Below, piece by piece: positions 25,037 to 33,956 of a stretch of DNA of 42,864 bases. The stretch is from NCBI RefSeq assembly GCF_900096945.1, contig NZ_FMKA01000031.1, positions 1 through 42,864 on the forward strand. Direction: 5' to 3'. Position 1 is the stretch's first letter; the number at the start of each line of letters is the position of its first letter. The position numbers and the translations under genes were made by a program. The notes below the pieces were generated by a model that saw nothing but the letters and a program-made list of their open reading frames with translations, did no database searches and was not told the DNA's origin. The stretch is from Anaerobium acetethylicum. Its GTDB lineage: Bacteria > Bacillota > Clostridia > Lachnospirales > Lachnospiraceae.

Positions 25037-26161
25037 CTAGATCATCTTTACAGATATTCCGTTTACCTGAACCTGATCGTTGATTTCAATTACCAGGCAT
25101 TTACGGCCATCAACCATTTTCGTCTCCACAAGATCCGTACGGTCCGGATTTATCTTGATCACGATATCCGGTGTCTTAACCTCAAAAACCTTTGTATTTA
25201 CAACATTCTCGGCCATCAGGGATGCTTTCTCTCCTGCCAGCTGTTCGTAATGCTCGTCAAAATTTTCCAGTTTCTCATCATCGACACCGCTTTCGGAAAA
25301 GATGCGCTTCACCTCTGCTTTTACCAGAACGACCGGTTCCGGTACATCCTTGTGCTCATCGATGATTTCATTCAGCATATCATGGATATTTTTAACAATC
25401 TCGTAATCGCAGTCCTCACCGAGGGTCTCTTCAATCAGCGTCTGAAAAGCCTCCTTCTGCACACCTGCAGACAGTGGAATCTCGCATCCGAGAATCTGGT
25501 TGATCAGTTCTTCATGCAGCTCTTCCGGTTTTTTTGAATAATACAAGGTACTGTGTATATCTGTGCTCCTGTCATTAAAGGCCGGGAATAAAAATCCATT
25601 CAGCGGCATTTCCACGACCCAGTCCTGGATGCGCTGGTGAAACATGTTTGTTTCATCATGATAGCTCAAGCCCGGCTTTGAAAGGTTAACCGGACATATG
25701 GAACAGAGGATGTAGCTGTATACCTCGTCAGAAGCATCATCCATCTCGATCTTGTCGCTTGTCTTTCCCGGAATATCGTAGGCGGCAAACACCAGCAGAA
25801 TCAGGTAGTTTCCTACATATTCATATGTCTGGATTATCTTTTCATAAAATTCCTCGACGAGTGTCTCATCTTTCAGTTCGCTTTTTCTCAATTTCATGAG
25901 AAAATCCTGTGTGCCTCCATAGAATTCCGATGATGTGGGGAAATCCATATTGATCAGGTTCTTGCCAAGCGTTCCTGACAGGGTCTTTTTAAATATTTCA
26001 AAATATTTGAAAGTCTCTTCCTCCGGCAGGCACAGGAATGCTTCCGAAAGCTTCGTCTTGATTTCCTTTTCTCCGTTGACATAGCAGCCGCATATTTTTG
26101 TGATAGAAGTTTTCTCATGGGAAAACTGTTTTTTGATTTCTGTTATTTCACTCTTTACCAT
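25037..26161 (-). CDS. DUF4317-like protein, unknown function
   Basis: A 374-aa soluble, acidic protein. The opening (MVKSEITEIKKQFSHEKTSI followed by KICGCYVNGEKEIKT) and the middle LYYSKKPEELHEELI match my memory of the DUF4317 family, common in Lachnospiraceae. The last ~60 residues (VFEVKTPDIVIKINPDRTDL onward) look like a small beta domain. No catalytic motif, signal peptide or membrane helix is seen. AAGGAGAACAG precedes the ATG. It follows the FliB-like gene by 75 nt in the same direction and ends at a terminator. Confidence 0.8.
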   Translation of the reverse strand: MVKSEITEIKKQFSHEKTSITKICGCYVNGEKEIKTKLSEAFLCLPEEETFKYFEIFKKTLSGTLGKNLINMDFPTSSEFYGGTQDFLMKLRKSELKDETLVEEFYEKIIQTYEYVGNYLILLVFAAYDIPGKTSDKIEMDDASDEVYSYILCSICPVNLSKPGLSYHDETNMFHQRIQDWVVEMPLNGFLFPAFNDRSTDIHSTLYYSKKPEELHEELINQILGCEIPLSAGVQKEAFQTLIEETLGEDCDYEIVKNIHDMLNEIIDEHKDVPEPVVLVKAEVKRIFSESGVDDEKLENFDEHYEQLAGEKASLMAENVVNTKVFEVKTPDIVIKINPDRTDLVETKMVDGRKCLVIEINDQVQVNGISVKMI

Positions 26162-26236
26162 TATTTCTGTTCTCCTTGTCTGTCCTGCAATCTTTTTTCA
26201 TCCCTGTTTTCACGATCAATTCGAAACAGTGATGTT

Positions 26237-27487
26237 TCAGCTGATCAGCTGCAGCATATATCCGGGCTCCCACACTGTTTTTTCAAAGCGTTCGTCCCAG
26301 AACTCCTTCATGCCTTCTATATTGTATCCGATTATTCTTGAATATGCCACTATGTAATCCCGCACATCATCATATTCGATTTTTTTCTTCCCATTGATCA
26401 GCCAGATCAGAAAGCACGAATATCTGACCATGACATATTCCGTAACCGCCATCTGAAACGACATGATCATTTCCTCAATATCGTCACTGACGCAGGTGCC
26501 AAAAACCTTTGAAACCATACAGTTTTCCAAAAGCCTGTCGTAGTGGCTGAATTCTGCTTTGAAAGCATCCCATACTGCTGAGACTGCATCTGTTTCCAGC
26601 GTTTCTGCCAGCTCGGCTATATCATGCAGGTAGTAGCCGAAGCTTTCTTCGTTCCTGTAATTCTGAACGACATCAAGAAAAAGGTCATTGATCTCTGTGA
26701 TTGATGCACGGATCGTATTTTCATGACCGCCTTTTTCTCCTGTTCCGCCTGGTTCTTTGGCTGCACTTGATTCTTCGGTTGCACCAGCTTCTTCAGCTGC
26801 AGCGGATTCTTCGTTTGCGCCGGATTGGTTTTTTATGTTTAAAAGCATATTGAACGCAGAATAGAAACGTTCCAGAATGGGAATTTCACGGTTCTGTATC
26901 ATATTCAATATTGCTTCTCGGATTGCGTAGGCTGGCGGCAGATATTCCCTCATCGGAACGTTCGTCCCATGTGAGAACACGCTCTGCCCAGAATGTGCAG
27001 TCGGACTAACAGTATCTGATTGACCGGCGTCAATCATCCCTTCACAAAGCAAAGTGTCACGATCGCCTTCAAATTCAATCTTGATCTGGCCGCTGATCCT
27101 GTTTATCATTTCAACCACTTCCGGACACCCGCAGGAAAGCGAAAATTCCCGCAGTTTCCCGAATCTGTTTTCCTGTCTCGGAAATTTTCTGCATGTTTCA
27201 GGCATGTAATCTTCGCCGAATTCCTCACAGATACTGCAGAGACCACTTTCATTCAAAAAAGGGCAGCATTTGCGAGGCCCCATTTTAATAAAGTTCTGCG
27301 TTCCGGCATCACCCTGTTTCGATATCACTTGTCGCACAAGATAACCGGGATGCTCCGACTTCGTTTCCCATTTCTTATTGGTGGCATCATCAACAACAAT
27401 ATCCCATCCCTCGCAGCATGTGAAATCGCAGCTGCCGCCTGTACACCTGAAGCCGTCATAAATTTCCAGCTTTAAGATATTCTTCAT
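26237..27487 (-). CDS. FliB-like lysine N-methylase family protein
   Basis: A 416-aa protein resembling flagellin lysine N-methylase FliB. The cysteine-rich N-terminus has FRCTGGSCDFTCCEGWDI, then KCCPFLNESGLCSICEEFGE, ETCRKFPRQ and LSCGCPEV, the Fe-S-type cysteine layout of this family. FliB methylates lysines of flagellin in Salmonella. There are no flagellar genes here, so the target is unknown; a pilin or other surface protein is possible. Residues about 220-250 form a low-complexity Ala/Glu/Gly insert, unlike the rest. The start codon overlaps the stop of the tyrosine phosphatase gene by 4 nt, so the two are translationally coupled. Confidence 0.85.
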   Translation of the reverse strand: MKNILKLEIYDGFRCTGGSCDFTCCEGWDIVVDDATNKKWETKSEHPGYLVRQVISKQGDAGTQNFIKMGPRKCCPFLNESGLCSICEEFGEDYMPETCRKFPRQENRFGKLREFSLSCGCPEVVEMINRISGQIKIEFEGDRDTLLCEGMIDAGQSDTVSPTAHSGQSVFSHGTNVPMREYLPPAYAIREAILNMIQNREIPILERFYSAFNMLLNIKNQSGANEESAAAEEAGATEESSAAKEPGGTGEKGGHENTIRASITEINDLFLDVVQNYRNEESFGYYLHDIAELAETLETDAVSAVWDAFKAEFSHYDRLLENCMVSKVFGTCVSDDIEEMIMSFQMAVTEYVMVRYSCFLIWLINGKKKIEYDDVRDYIVAYSRIIGYNIEGMKEFWDERFEKTVWEPGYMLQLIS

Positions 27488-27948
27488 ATCGTATCCTGGT
27501 CCAACAGATATGTCAGCATCGCTTCACATCCCTCTAATACATCCGCGTATGTCCTGTCGAAATCCCCTGTATACCACGGATCTGCAATGTCCCTTGGACT
27601 GTCGCAAAAATCCAGGAGCCTTGCAATCTTATGGTCTGTATCCTGCCCCACGATTCTTTGCATATTCCTTATATTTGTCTGTTCCATACCCACCAGATAA
27701 TCATACTTCCCGTAGTCCTCTTTTCGAAGCTGTACAGCATGCTTGCCCGCTGTGGAGATGCCGTATTCCGCCAGTTTCCGTCTGGTTCCGTGGTGGACCG
27801 GATTGCCGATTTCTTCACGGCTGATGGCCGATGAGACGGCCATCAGCATGCCGTCGAGGCCTCTCTTTTTAACCAGATCGTTAAACACAAATTCTGCCAT
27901 TGGTGAACGGCATATGTTGCCGTGGCACACCATCATTATTTTTATCAT
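27484..27948 (-). CDS. Low-molecular-weight protein tyrosine phosphatase
   Basis: A 154-aa LMW-PTP. The P-loop MVCHGNICRSPMAEFV gives the C-x5-R-S signature and the later DPWYTGDF carries the general-acid Asp of the D-P motif. These enzymes remove phosphate from tyrosine (or arginine) residues, in Gram-positives often on capsule-control kinases. Length is typical. AAAGGAG lies upstream of the ATG. It heads a unit with the FliB-like and DUF4317-like genes, and is the last chromosomal gene before the integrase end of the Tad element. Confidence 0.93.
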   Translation of the reverse strand: MIKIMMVCHGNICRSPMAEFVFNDLVKKRGLDGMLMAVSSAISREEIGNPVHHGTRRKLAEYGISTAGKHAVQLRKEDYGKYDYLVGMEQTNIRNMQRIVGQDTDHKIARLLDFCDSPRDIADPWYTGDFDRTYADVLEGCEAMLTYLLDQDTI

Positions 27949-28085
27949 CTATCAAAACTCCTTTTAAATGCTTGTTTTCCTTGATTTTACGGGCTTTTCG
28001 GCCATTTTACGGCAGAGGCTGTTTCTCCTTTTTATGGTATAATTTAGCATAAATCGGCATGGATTTTCCATCAAGTGTCGTAAAA

Positions 28086-28115
28086 CTGTCGTAAAATAAA
28101 AAAGTTTTACGACAG
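28086..28115 (-). terminator. Terminator of the integrase transcript
   Basis: CTGTCGTAAAA (28086-28096) pairs with TTTTACGACAG (28105-28115), with T-rich loop and flank on the minus strand. A further GTCGTAAAA lies just left of it (around 28077-28085), giving a short direct repeat at what is probably the element end. Confidence 0.75.
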
Positions 28116-28126
28116 TGGTTTTTCGC

Positions 28127-29356
28127 CTATTCATTACAGGCTTTCATAAGTTCCATTTTCTGGTTCTTACATACCGCTATCATTTCGGCACTGACATCTT
28201 CAAATCCCACATGTGTATAAGTATTCAGCGTCACGCCGATATCACTATGTCCCATGATGTATTGAAGAGTCTTCGGGTTCAATCCAGCCTTTGCCATATT
28301 GCTGCAAAACGTATGCCTGCATACATGCGGTGTTACTTTCGGCATCGGCACTTTATAGAGATCATTGTATTTATTACAAATATGTTTGAAATACTTTTCC
28401 CAATGGAGTGCCACCATAGGCATGTCATTTCTATCCAGATACAGGAATCCGCTTTTGCCATCGACCATCGGTTCGGTCCTCAGCCGCTTTCTGTTTTTAA
28501 TAATGTCCCGAAAACATTCACCGACCTCTTCCGTCATAGGAATCTTTCTTGTCCCGCTTGTTGTTTTCGTATCCTGAATAACGTACTTCATATTTCTCGT
28601 CCTCTGCAGCTGATGATCCACGGTGATTATTGCGTTCTTGAAGTCGATATCACCTATAGTCAGCCCCACAAACTCTGAGATACGCAGCCCTGTCTTAAAC
28701 AGGATAAAGATACCTTCATAATATTTTGAAAAGTGCCTGTCATTCTTAACAAAATCCAGAAATGCTTTTTCCTGTTTCCTTGTAAGCGCTTCCCTCGTCA
28801 CACTATCATTCACGACAACAGTGTTCAGTTGAAAATCAAAAGGATTTTTTCGAAGCAGGTCGTCCTCTACTGCCATCTGAAATGCCGGCCTGACAACTCC
28901 CCGGACAGAATGGATCGTACTGTAGCCTCTGCCATCATCCTGCAGCTTGATCAACCATGCCTTTGCGTCCGAAAATTTGACCTTATCAATTCGCCTATTT
29001 CCAAACTCCTCTTTCGCAATAATGTTGATCACAAAATTATAATTAGCTTTGGTATTATGCCTTACGCCCCGCTTTTGAGACACATATTTTTTAATCAGGT
29101 CAAGTACAATAACATGCTCGCCATCGTTTATTGCCTCATTGTAAAAATTCCTTTGTATTTGCTTTTCTTTTTCTCTGAGAGACGAATCATTACGGCTGCC
29201 TTTCGGAACTGGATCGGAATTTGTCAACTTACAACTGTATACCGTTTTTCTATTTCCAAAAGCATCCTGATATTTATATTCGTATTTCCCATCTTTACGT
29301 TGGCTCTCGCCATTCCATAACTTGCGGCCTTTACTGTCGCGTCTTACCTCCGGCAT
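28127..29356 (-). CDS. int: Tn916-type tyrosine integrase
   Basis: A 409-aa integrase very similar in layout to Tn916 Int. Residues 1-65 (MPEVRRDSKGRKLWNGESQR, KDGKYEYKYQDAFGN) are the arm-binding N-domain. The core-binding domain follows. The catalytic domain has FKTGLRISEF (Arg), TTSGTRKIPM (Lys region), TPHVCRHTFCSNMA (H-x-x-R), QYIMGHSDI (His) and NTYTH (nucleophilic Tyr). All pentad residues are present, so it should be active. ATG 29356 is chosen with AAAGGAG upstream. It is 87 nt downstream of xis and ends at a terminator that probably marks the element edge. Confidence 0.93.
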   Translation of the reverse strand: MPEVRRDSKGRKLWNGESQRKDGKYEYKYQDAFGNRKTVYSCKLTNSDPVPKGSRNDSSLREKEKQIQRNFYNEAINDGEHVIVLDLIKKYVSQKRGVRHNTKANYNFVINIIAKEEFGNRRIDKVKFSDAKAWLIKLQDDGRGYSTIHSVRGVVRPAFQMAVEDDLLRKNPFDFQLNTVVVNDSVTREALTRKQEKAFLDFVKNDRHFSKYYEGIFILFKTGLRISEFVGLTIGDIDFKNAIITVDHQLQRTRNMKYVIQDTKTTSGTRKIPMTEEVGECFRDIIKNRKRLRTEPMVDGKSGFLYLDRNDMPMVALHWEKYFKHICNKYNDLYKVPMPKVTPHVCRHTFCSNMAKAGLNPKTLQYIMGHSDIGVTLNTYTHVGFEDVSAEMIAVCKNQKMELMKACNE

Positions 29357-29443
29357 ATTCATTGCTCCTTTCATAATAAAAGAGCCAAACTATGATATAC
29401 AAATAATACCATAAATCTTGCTCTGAATCTATCCAAACATCTG

Positions 29444-29698
29444 TTAAATAGCGCTTAAGAATTCGTCAATATATTTTTCAAACAGCTTTCGCTTTATCTG
29501 CGGTCTTGTTCCATTCCATAAAATAAAATCTGCATTTGGATTCTCGTCTATTATTTTCCTAAGCTTCTTATATCCGATATGGAAATAATCTGATGCTTCC
29601 TGAACGGATAATATATATTTTCTCCAAATAGGGATTTCAAAATTTCCAGTCCCATTTGCCAGTGCAAAGTCCTTTGATGCGTTTTCTGTTCCCATCAT
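29444..29698 (-). CDS. xis: Tn916-type excisionase
   Basis: About 84 aa. IPIWRKYILSVQEASDYFHI and GYKKLRKIIDENPN, then IKRKLFEKYIDEFLSAI, match Tn916-family Xis: a winged-helix DNA-bending protein that favours excision. The start is one of two adjacent ATGs (29698/29695); an upstream ATG at 29728 has no better signal. The prepilin peptidase gene ends 48 nt upstream on the same strand and no terminator separates them, so xis and int may be read as the tail of the Tad transcript. Confidence 0.88.
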   Translation of the reverse strand: MMGTENASKDFALANGTGNFEIPIWRKYILSVQEASDYFHIGYKKLRKIIDENPNADFILWNGTRPQIKRKLFEKYIDEFLSAI

Positions 29699-29746
29699 AT
29701 TCAGCCCGCCTTTCCCCCCTGAAATCAATCCCGAATCGTACTGTTG

Positions 29747-30379
29747 TCATAACAGCAGCAACAGAATCGTTGCCGCCGCTATACTCGGCGCAAATGCCGC
29801 CTCTTCTTTCATTTTCCATCTTCTTAGATCAAGCTGTCTCCTGTTCGAAACCATGAATATAAGAGCCGCAAGTATCATATTATAAAGCAGATACAGCAAA
29901 GGCAGTTCATATTCCCTGGAGCACAGAAACAGGGAAACCACGATGTAAATTTCTCCATCCCCTTCTCCATACATGCCTGTCCTGGTCTGCACTCTGACCA
30001 GCAGCGCATACACAGCCAGACAGATGAAGGCCGTCTCCATCTGTCTGCCCTGCAATGCCTGATAAATCAGATATCCGGCGCCTATAGCTCCCGCAGCCAG
30101 GTTGAAGACGGAATATACCTGCATGGTGAGCCTGTCGATAAAGGCAGTGACTAACAGGTATCCTGTCAGAAACGCATACAAGTAGTATTCTCCTTCCAAA
30201 CCGTACCTCATATAGAAGGCGGAAGCCGCTACGACTGCAGCCGCAACCATAAGATGACGGTCCTTTTTCCCCAGGATGATCAGGACCTCTGTGTCCGCCT
30301 TTTTTATGGTCCAGAACATGGCCGCCATCTGAATCAGCATTATTACCGTAGTGCAGGCAATCGCCATAACATCTTTCAT
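29747..30379 (-). CDS. Prepilin peptidase, TadV/CpaA-like
   Basis: A 210-aa A24-family aspartic membrane protease that would process Flp-type pilins. Six or more hydrophobic helices are seen. The catalytic aspartates are Asp82 (in TAFIDRLTM) and Asp141 in GEGD (138-141), fitting the D...GxGD pattern. It follows the large surface protein gene by 10 nt and precedes xis, in the same operon. The family usual length is 150-210, so it is complete. The Tad operon would be functionally self-contained for pilin maturation. Confidence 0.85.
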   Translation of the reverse strand: MKDVMAIACTTVIMLIQMAAMFWTIKKADTEVLIILGKKDRHLMVAAAVVAASAFYMRYGLEGEYYLYAFLTGYLLVTAFIDRLTMQVYSVFNLAAGAIGAGYLIYQALQGRQMETAFICLAVYALLVRVQTRTGMYGEGDGEIYIVVSLFLCSREYELPLLYLLYNMILAALIFMVSNRRQLDLRRWKMKEEAAFAPSIAAATILLLLL

Positions 30380-30389
30380 TTCCCCTCCC

Positions 30390-33077
30390 TTAATGGGTCC
30401 TGATCCTGGTTCTTAGCTTATCCAGGATAGAACCTGCCACAGTAAACGACGGTTCTGAGGTATCAGTCAGCGATCCTTTGTAAGCCGTCACTGTTATTTC
30501 ATAAGCACCATCCTGCGCCATAACCGGAACAAAGAATTCATACTCCATGGAATCTGTTGCCTTAGGCGTCAGGATGATTTCCCTGTCCAGGGATGCATCA
30601 AGGGCCGTTATGGATGCCGGAAAAGTCACTATGACCTTTTCAGCAAATCCGGTTGTTGCAATCCTGAGAATTCCTTTTTCCCCTCCCGCAAAGCAAGGTT
30701 CATGTGGCGACAGGACCCTTGCGACCGTTGCTGTTACTCCTAGCAGATATATATCCTTTTCTAAAAGGACTCCAACGTTTCCTGCCTTGTCCGATGCCTT
30801 TATGATGACATGGATTCCATTATATCCTGCAAGATCAGGACTTGTTACGGATGCTGCATAGCTGTCGGTGCCTGTGGCATCCAGCTCCTTTGTCATGGAT
30901 ATCTCTACATCTGCCTTATCAATAATTTCTGCCCATACCTTCTGCACCCCCGAGTGTTTCTCAATGACATTTTTTACATTCAGTTCCAGCACGGATCCCG
31001 TATATGCAGCAGTTGCATCCCCATCAGGCGCTGTGACATCCAGTTTCACCAGGGCGTATTTCGAAGCGGTATTGCCTGCATTGTCCTCTGCTATTGCCTG
31101 GTAGAACGTGATTCCTTCTGTCAGTATAGAATAGTCAACCTGCGAATAACCTGATGCAGCCTTTGTCTGGCTTATTCTCTTCCTGAATTCCTGGCTTTCC
31201 GTGAATTCCTTCAGGGCTGCCGCCCTGTCCTTCGATGCATTCAGCTTATCCGTATGGTATTTCAGCCCAGCCCCGTCCGGAGCCCTGCCAAGGACCGCCC
31301 TGTACAGGATTTCGATATATTCCTGATTGCTGTAATTCCTGCCTGTAAATTCCGGACTGGAAACCACCTGCCGGACAAGGATTTCTCTTGAAAGATCCTC
31401 CTCCACTGCCTTTGTCAGCCAGTACAGGATTTCATCCTGGGACGCAGTTCTGTTCAGCCCATACCGGTACAGACCTTCTACAATCTCCATGTAGTTATCT
31501 GTTGAAAGCACAATTCCTTTCAGCCCGCTCCCTCCCTCATCCGTTGCCGACAGGGATAATGCCGCTTTTCTGGTCCATCCTATGTTCCTTTCACCGCTGA
31601 TGACAGGCGGTATCTGGTCGATTGTCGTTTCCGCAGCCCCGATACACTGAACATTATTGACATTGTCGTATGCGTAGACATGGCTGATATACCGCCCTCC
31701 TTCGTTACTGTGGCCGCTTGCCGTTACGTGGTAATACCAGGTTCCATTTCCCAGGTTCGCCGCCGTATACCATCGGATGTCGTCCTGCCCGTTTGCTGCC
31801 GTCCAGGTCGGAACCAGGACTGATTTTACCCCTGACTGGGAATCGGACACCCCGTAGATATATACATCATATCCGGTGGGATTGGCATTTTTAATCTCTG
31901 TTTGCGTACCTGCCGGCGGCGTCCCGTCCGACTTCAGGGTTATGCTCTTGTTCCAGTCATAGCCGGCACATTCCGCGCTGATCCAGTAATCAGCCAGTCC
32001 GTTAAGGGCGCCGTTGCCATACACCCTGGAGTGCGGGAATACATGCATCGTCCAGTCGTTATACGGGATATAGCATTCGATTCTTGTCTTTAATACAGAC
32101 GTATTTCCTTCCCGTCTCTGCCATGCAGCTGTCGGCACAATCCCATCTGCAATATCATAATAAGTCTGGAGGCTTTCCATGCCGCTTGATGCATATGCGC
32201 CCTGCCCGGTCTCCAGATCGATATGCTCCAGAACGGAGGAGCCGTTTTCATTCAGCACGTTAAAGCTCGCAAAATTCGGCTGGTAATAATCTGAAGAATA
32301 GCTGGCTATGCTGTCGAAGTTCAAAGCGATGCCTGCTTTTGTCCTTACCCAGTAGGTTCTGTTTCCTACAGAATATGTGCATTCCCTCTGGTCCATCCAT
32401 ATCCCCGTATTGTCGATGGTCGGTAGCTGTGACGCCGGTATGTCCACGCCGAGATTAAAGTATCCGATAAAAACCGCTGCCGGAAGGTCCATATAGGCGG
32501 CAATATCGTTCTGGGTCCTGCATACGGAGCCGCTGTAATAAGCATATCCGTTTGCGGAGTCGCCCATGGTCCCCTGTGCCGTTCCGTAATTTACCTTTGT
32601 CATGATTGCATTGAAGGTAAAGTGCGATGATGTCGTACCCCTGAGCACGCCGTTCAGCCAGCTTACATTTCCGGCATCCGGCCATTTGGACTGCATCTGT
32701 CTTATGACTTCGGCCATGGGAATCCGGTAAAGGTCATACTGATATCCTCCTACAGTCGCCTGGCTTATGTGTGTTATGGAACCTCCTACGGCACATTCAA
32801 TGTAATGTCCTGCGTTCGAAGTAATGGACCATCCTATGGTGCGGTAGCGTGTTCCGCTGGTTCCAATCTTTGCAGATGTCCCCAAATAGAAATAGTTGTC
32901 TGACACTATGACTTTACTGTTCAAATAGGAGATTGAAAATTCATATGCATTGTCAAGGCTTCCGGCTTCAGCTTTGTTTCCGCAAAAAAATACAAGTCCG
33001 CTAAAAATCGCTGCAGAAATCAGCAGTCCTACGATTTTTGATGCTATCTTTTTTCTAACTGTTCTTCTTCCATTCAC
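30390..33077 (-). CDS. Large secreted DUF4214/Ig-like surface protein
   Basis: 895 aa with an N-terminal signal peptide (IVGLLISAAIFSGLVFFCG then ending NKAEAG). The first ~480 residues are Trp/Tyr/Ser-rich and beta-type, without a family I know. A DUF4214 segment (VEGLYRYGLNRTASQDEILY, EILYRAVLGRAPDGAGLKYH) follows around residues 510-620, then several Ig-like repeats (QAIAEDNAGNTASKYALVKL, SDKAGNVGVLLEKDIYL). There is no LPxTG anchor or membrane tail. GTG 33077 follows AAAGGAGG. Sitting between CpaB and the prepilin peptidase genes, it may be a pilus-tip adhesin, but that is inference. A 13-bp tandem repeat lies 42 nt upstream. Confidence 0.8.
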   Translation of the reverse strand: MNGRRTVRKKIASKIVGLLISAAIFSGLVFFCGNKAEAGSLDNAYEFSISYLNSKVIVSDNYFYLGTSAKIGTSGTRYRTIGWSITSNAGHYIECAVGGSITHISQATVGGYQYDLYRIPMAEVIRQMQSKWPDAGNVSWLNGVLRGTTSSHFTFNAIMTKVNYGTAQGTMGDSANGYAYYSGSVCRTQNDIAAYMDLPAAVFIGYFNLGVDIPASQLPTIDNTGIWMDQRECTYSVGNRTYWVRTKAGIALNFDSIASYSSDYYQPNFASFNVLNENGSSVLEHIDLETGQGAYASSGMESLQTYYDIADGIVPTAAWQRREGNTSVLKTRIECYIPYNDWTMHVFPHSRVYGNGALNGLADYWISAECAGYDWNKSITLKSDGTPPAGTQTEIKNANPTGYDVYIYGVSDSQSGVKSVLVPTWTAANGQDDIRWYTAANLGNGTWYYHVTASGHSNEGGRYISHVYAYDNVNNVQCIGAAETTIDQIPPVISGERNIGWTRKAALSLSATDEGGSGLKGIVLSTDNYMEIVEGLYRYGLNRTASQDEILYWLTKAVEEDLSREILVRQVVSSPEFTGRNYSNQEYIEILYRAVLGRAPDGAGLKYHTDKLNASKDRAAALKEFTESQEFRKRISQTKAASGYSQVDYSILTEGITFYQAIAEDNAGNTASKYALVKLDVTAPDGDATAAYTGSVLELNVKNVIEKHSGVQKVWAEIIDKADVEISMTKELDATGTDSYAASVTSPDLAGYNGIHVIIKASDKAGNVGVLLEKDIYLLGVTATVARVLSPHEPCFAGGEKGILRIATTGFAEKVIVTFPASITALDASLDREIILTPKATDSMEYEFFVPVMAQDGAYEITVTAYKGSLTDTSEPSFTVAGSILDKLRTRIRTH

Positions 33078-33118
33078 GCCCGGCGTTCCTCCTTTCCTGG
33101 TATTTTTCTATTCGTATA

Positions 33119-33222
33119 TCTTGTTCATATGTCTTATTCCTGTATCTTATTCCTGTATCTTATTCCTGTGTCTTATTTCTGTATCTTATTCCTGTGTCTT
33201 ATTCCTGTATCTTATTCGTGCA
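33119..33222. repeat. 13-bp tandem repeat upstream of the surface protein
   Basis: Seven copies of a 13-nt unit (plus strand TCTTATTCCTGTA with few changes) run from 33132 to 33222, with a degenerate eighth at 33119. On the coding strand the unit reads TACAGGAATAAGA. It lies between the CpaB stop and the GTG start of the 895-aa surface protein, so copy number would change the leader length rather than the reading frame. Confidence 0.9.
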
Positions 33223-33259
33223 TGTATATCTGGATTTCTTTGCCTGCCGCTTTTCTTGG

Positions 33260-33934
33260 TCAGTATGCTCCGTGCAGCTTGCTGACCCGCACTGTGCCCA
33301 GGCTGATTTTCTCGTTCAGACGTGCCTCATCCTTCTTATCGATGATGAGGTTCAATACCACTGCGGATGTCTCCGAATCTCCTTTTGCAGTTTCCTTGCC
33401 GCTGCTGTTGAGTGCCTTCGTTACATATACCCTGTCGAATATCTCCTCATTCGTGCCTGTTGAATCATCAACTACAGCAATGGAAACCAGATCCCCTTCC
33501 CTTAAAATGCCTCCTACCACCTGGGAAATGTCATTCACCAGAATGCTGGCTTCAATGGGATCTTCTATATCAGCGAGCACGTCTTCCTTAGGGATGACAG
33601 CGTCCTCATATACGATCATGTTCGTTTTCATGTCCTTCGTCGTAATCTGTCCGATAAGTTGGTCCATGCTGGCTATGGTTCCATCGACCGCCAGTCCTCC
33701 CGGTATCTTCGTTTCTACAAACAACTCTTTCACGTTTCCCTTTGTGATAACCATTCCTTCCTGAATCTCGACAGCCGCTTTTATAGCGGATACGGTCTTC
33801 TCCTTATTCAGAATGCTCCTTTCAAGAGACATGAGGGAAACAAAAAGGACAGCTGCCACGAAAAAACTGACTGCCATCCGTTTCAGATCCTTATTCCCTT
33901 TCTTCTTTTTTATACCTTCCTTATCCTTTTTCAT
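33260..33934 (-). CDS. CpaB/RcpC-like SAF-domain pilus assembly protein
   Basis: 224 aa with one N-terminal membrane helix (MAVSFFVAAVLFVSLMSL) after a lysine-rich leader, then a SAF domain (VEIQEGMVITKGNVKE, VDGTIASMDQLIGQITTKDM, IVYEDAVI) as in CpaB/RcpC, which act in Flp pilus assembly on the outside. The ATG at 33934 has GGAGG seven nt upstream. It follows a pseudopilin-like gene by 22 nt and precedes the tandem repeat. The usual CpaB has 250-350 aa, so this is a short form. Confidence 0.8.
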   Translation of the reverse strand: MKKDKEGIKKKKGNKDLKRMAVSFFVAAVLFVSLMSLERSILNKEKTVSAIKAAVEIQEGMVITKGNVKELFVETKIPGGLAVDGTIASMDQLIGQITTKDMKTNMIVYEDAVIPKEDVLADIEDPIEASILVNDISQVVGGILREGDLVSIAVVDDSTGTNEEIFDRVYVTKALNSSGKETAKGDSETSAVVLNLIIDKKDEARLNEKISLGTVRVSKLHGAY

Positions 33935-33956
33935 CCAACATCCTCCATCTCCCATA

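Noticed and set aside
33119-33222. CRISPR array
   Set aside because: The 13-bp units are directly adjacent without spacers and there are no cas genes; it is a simple tandem repeat.
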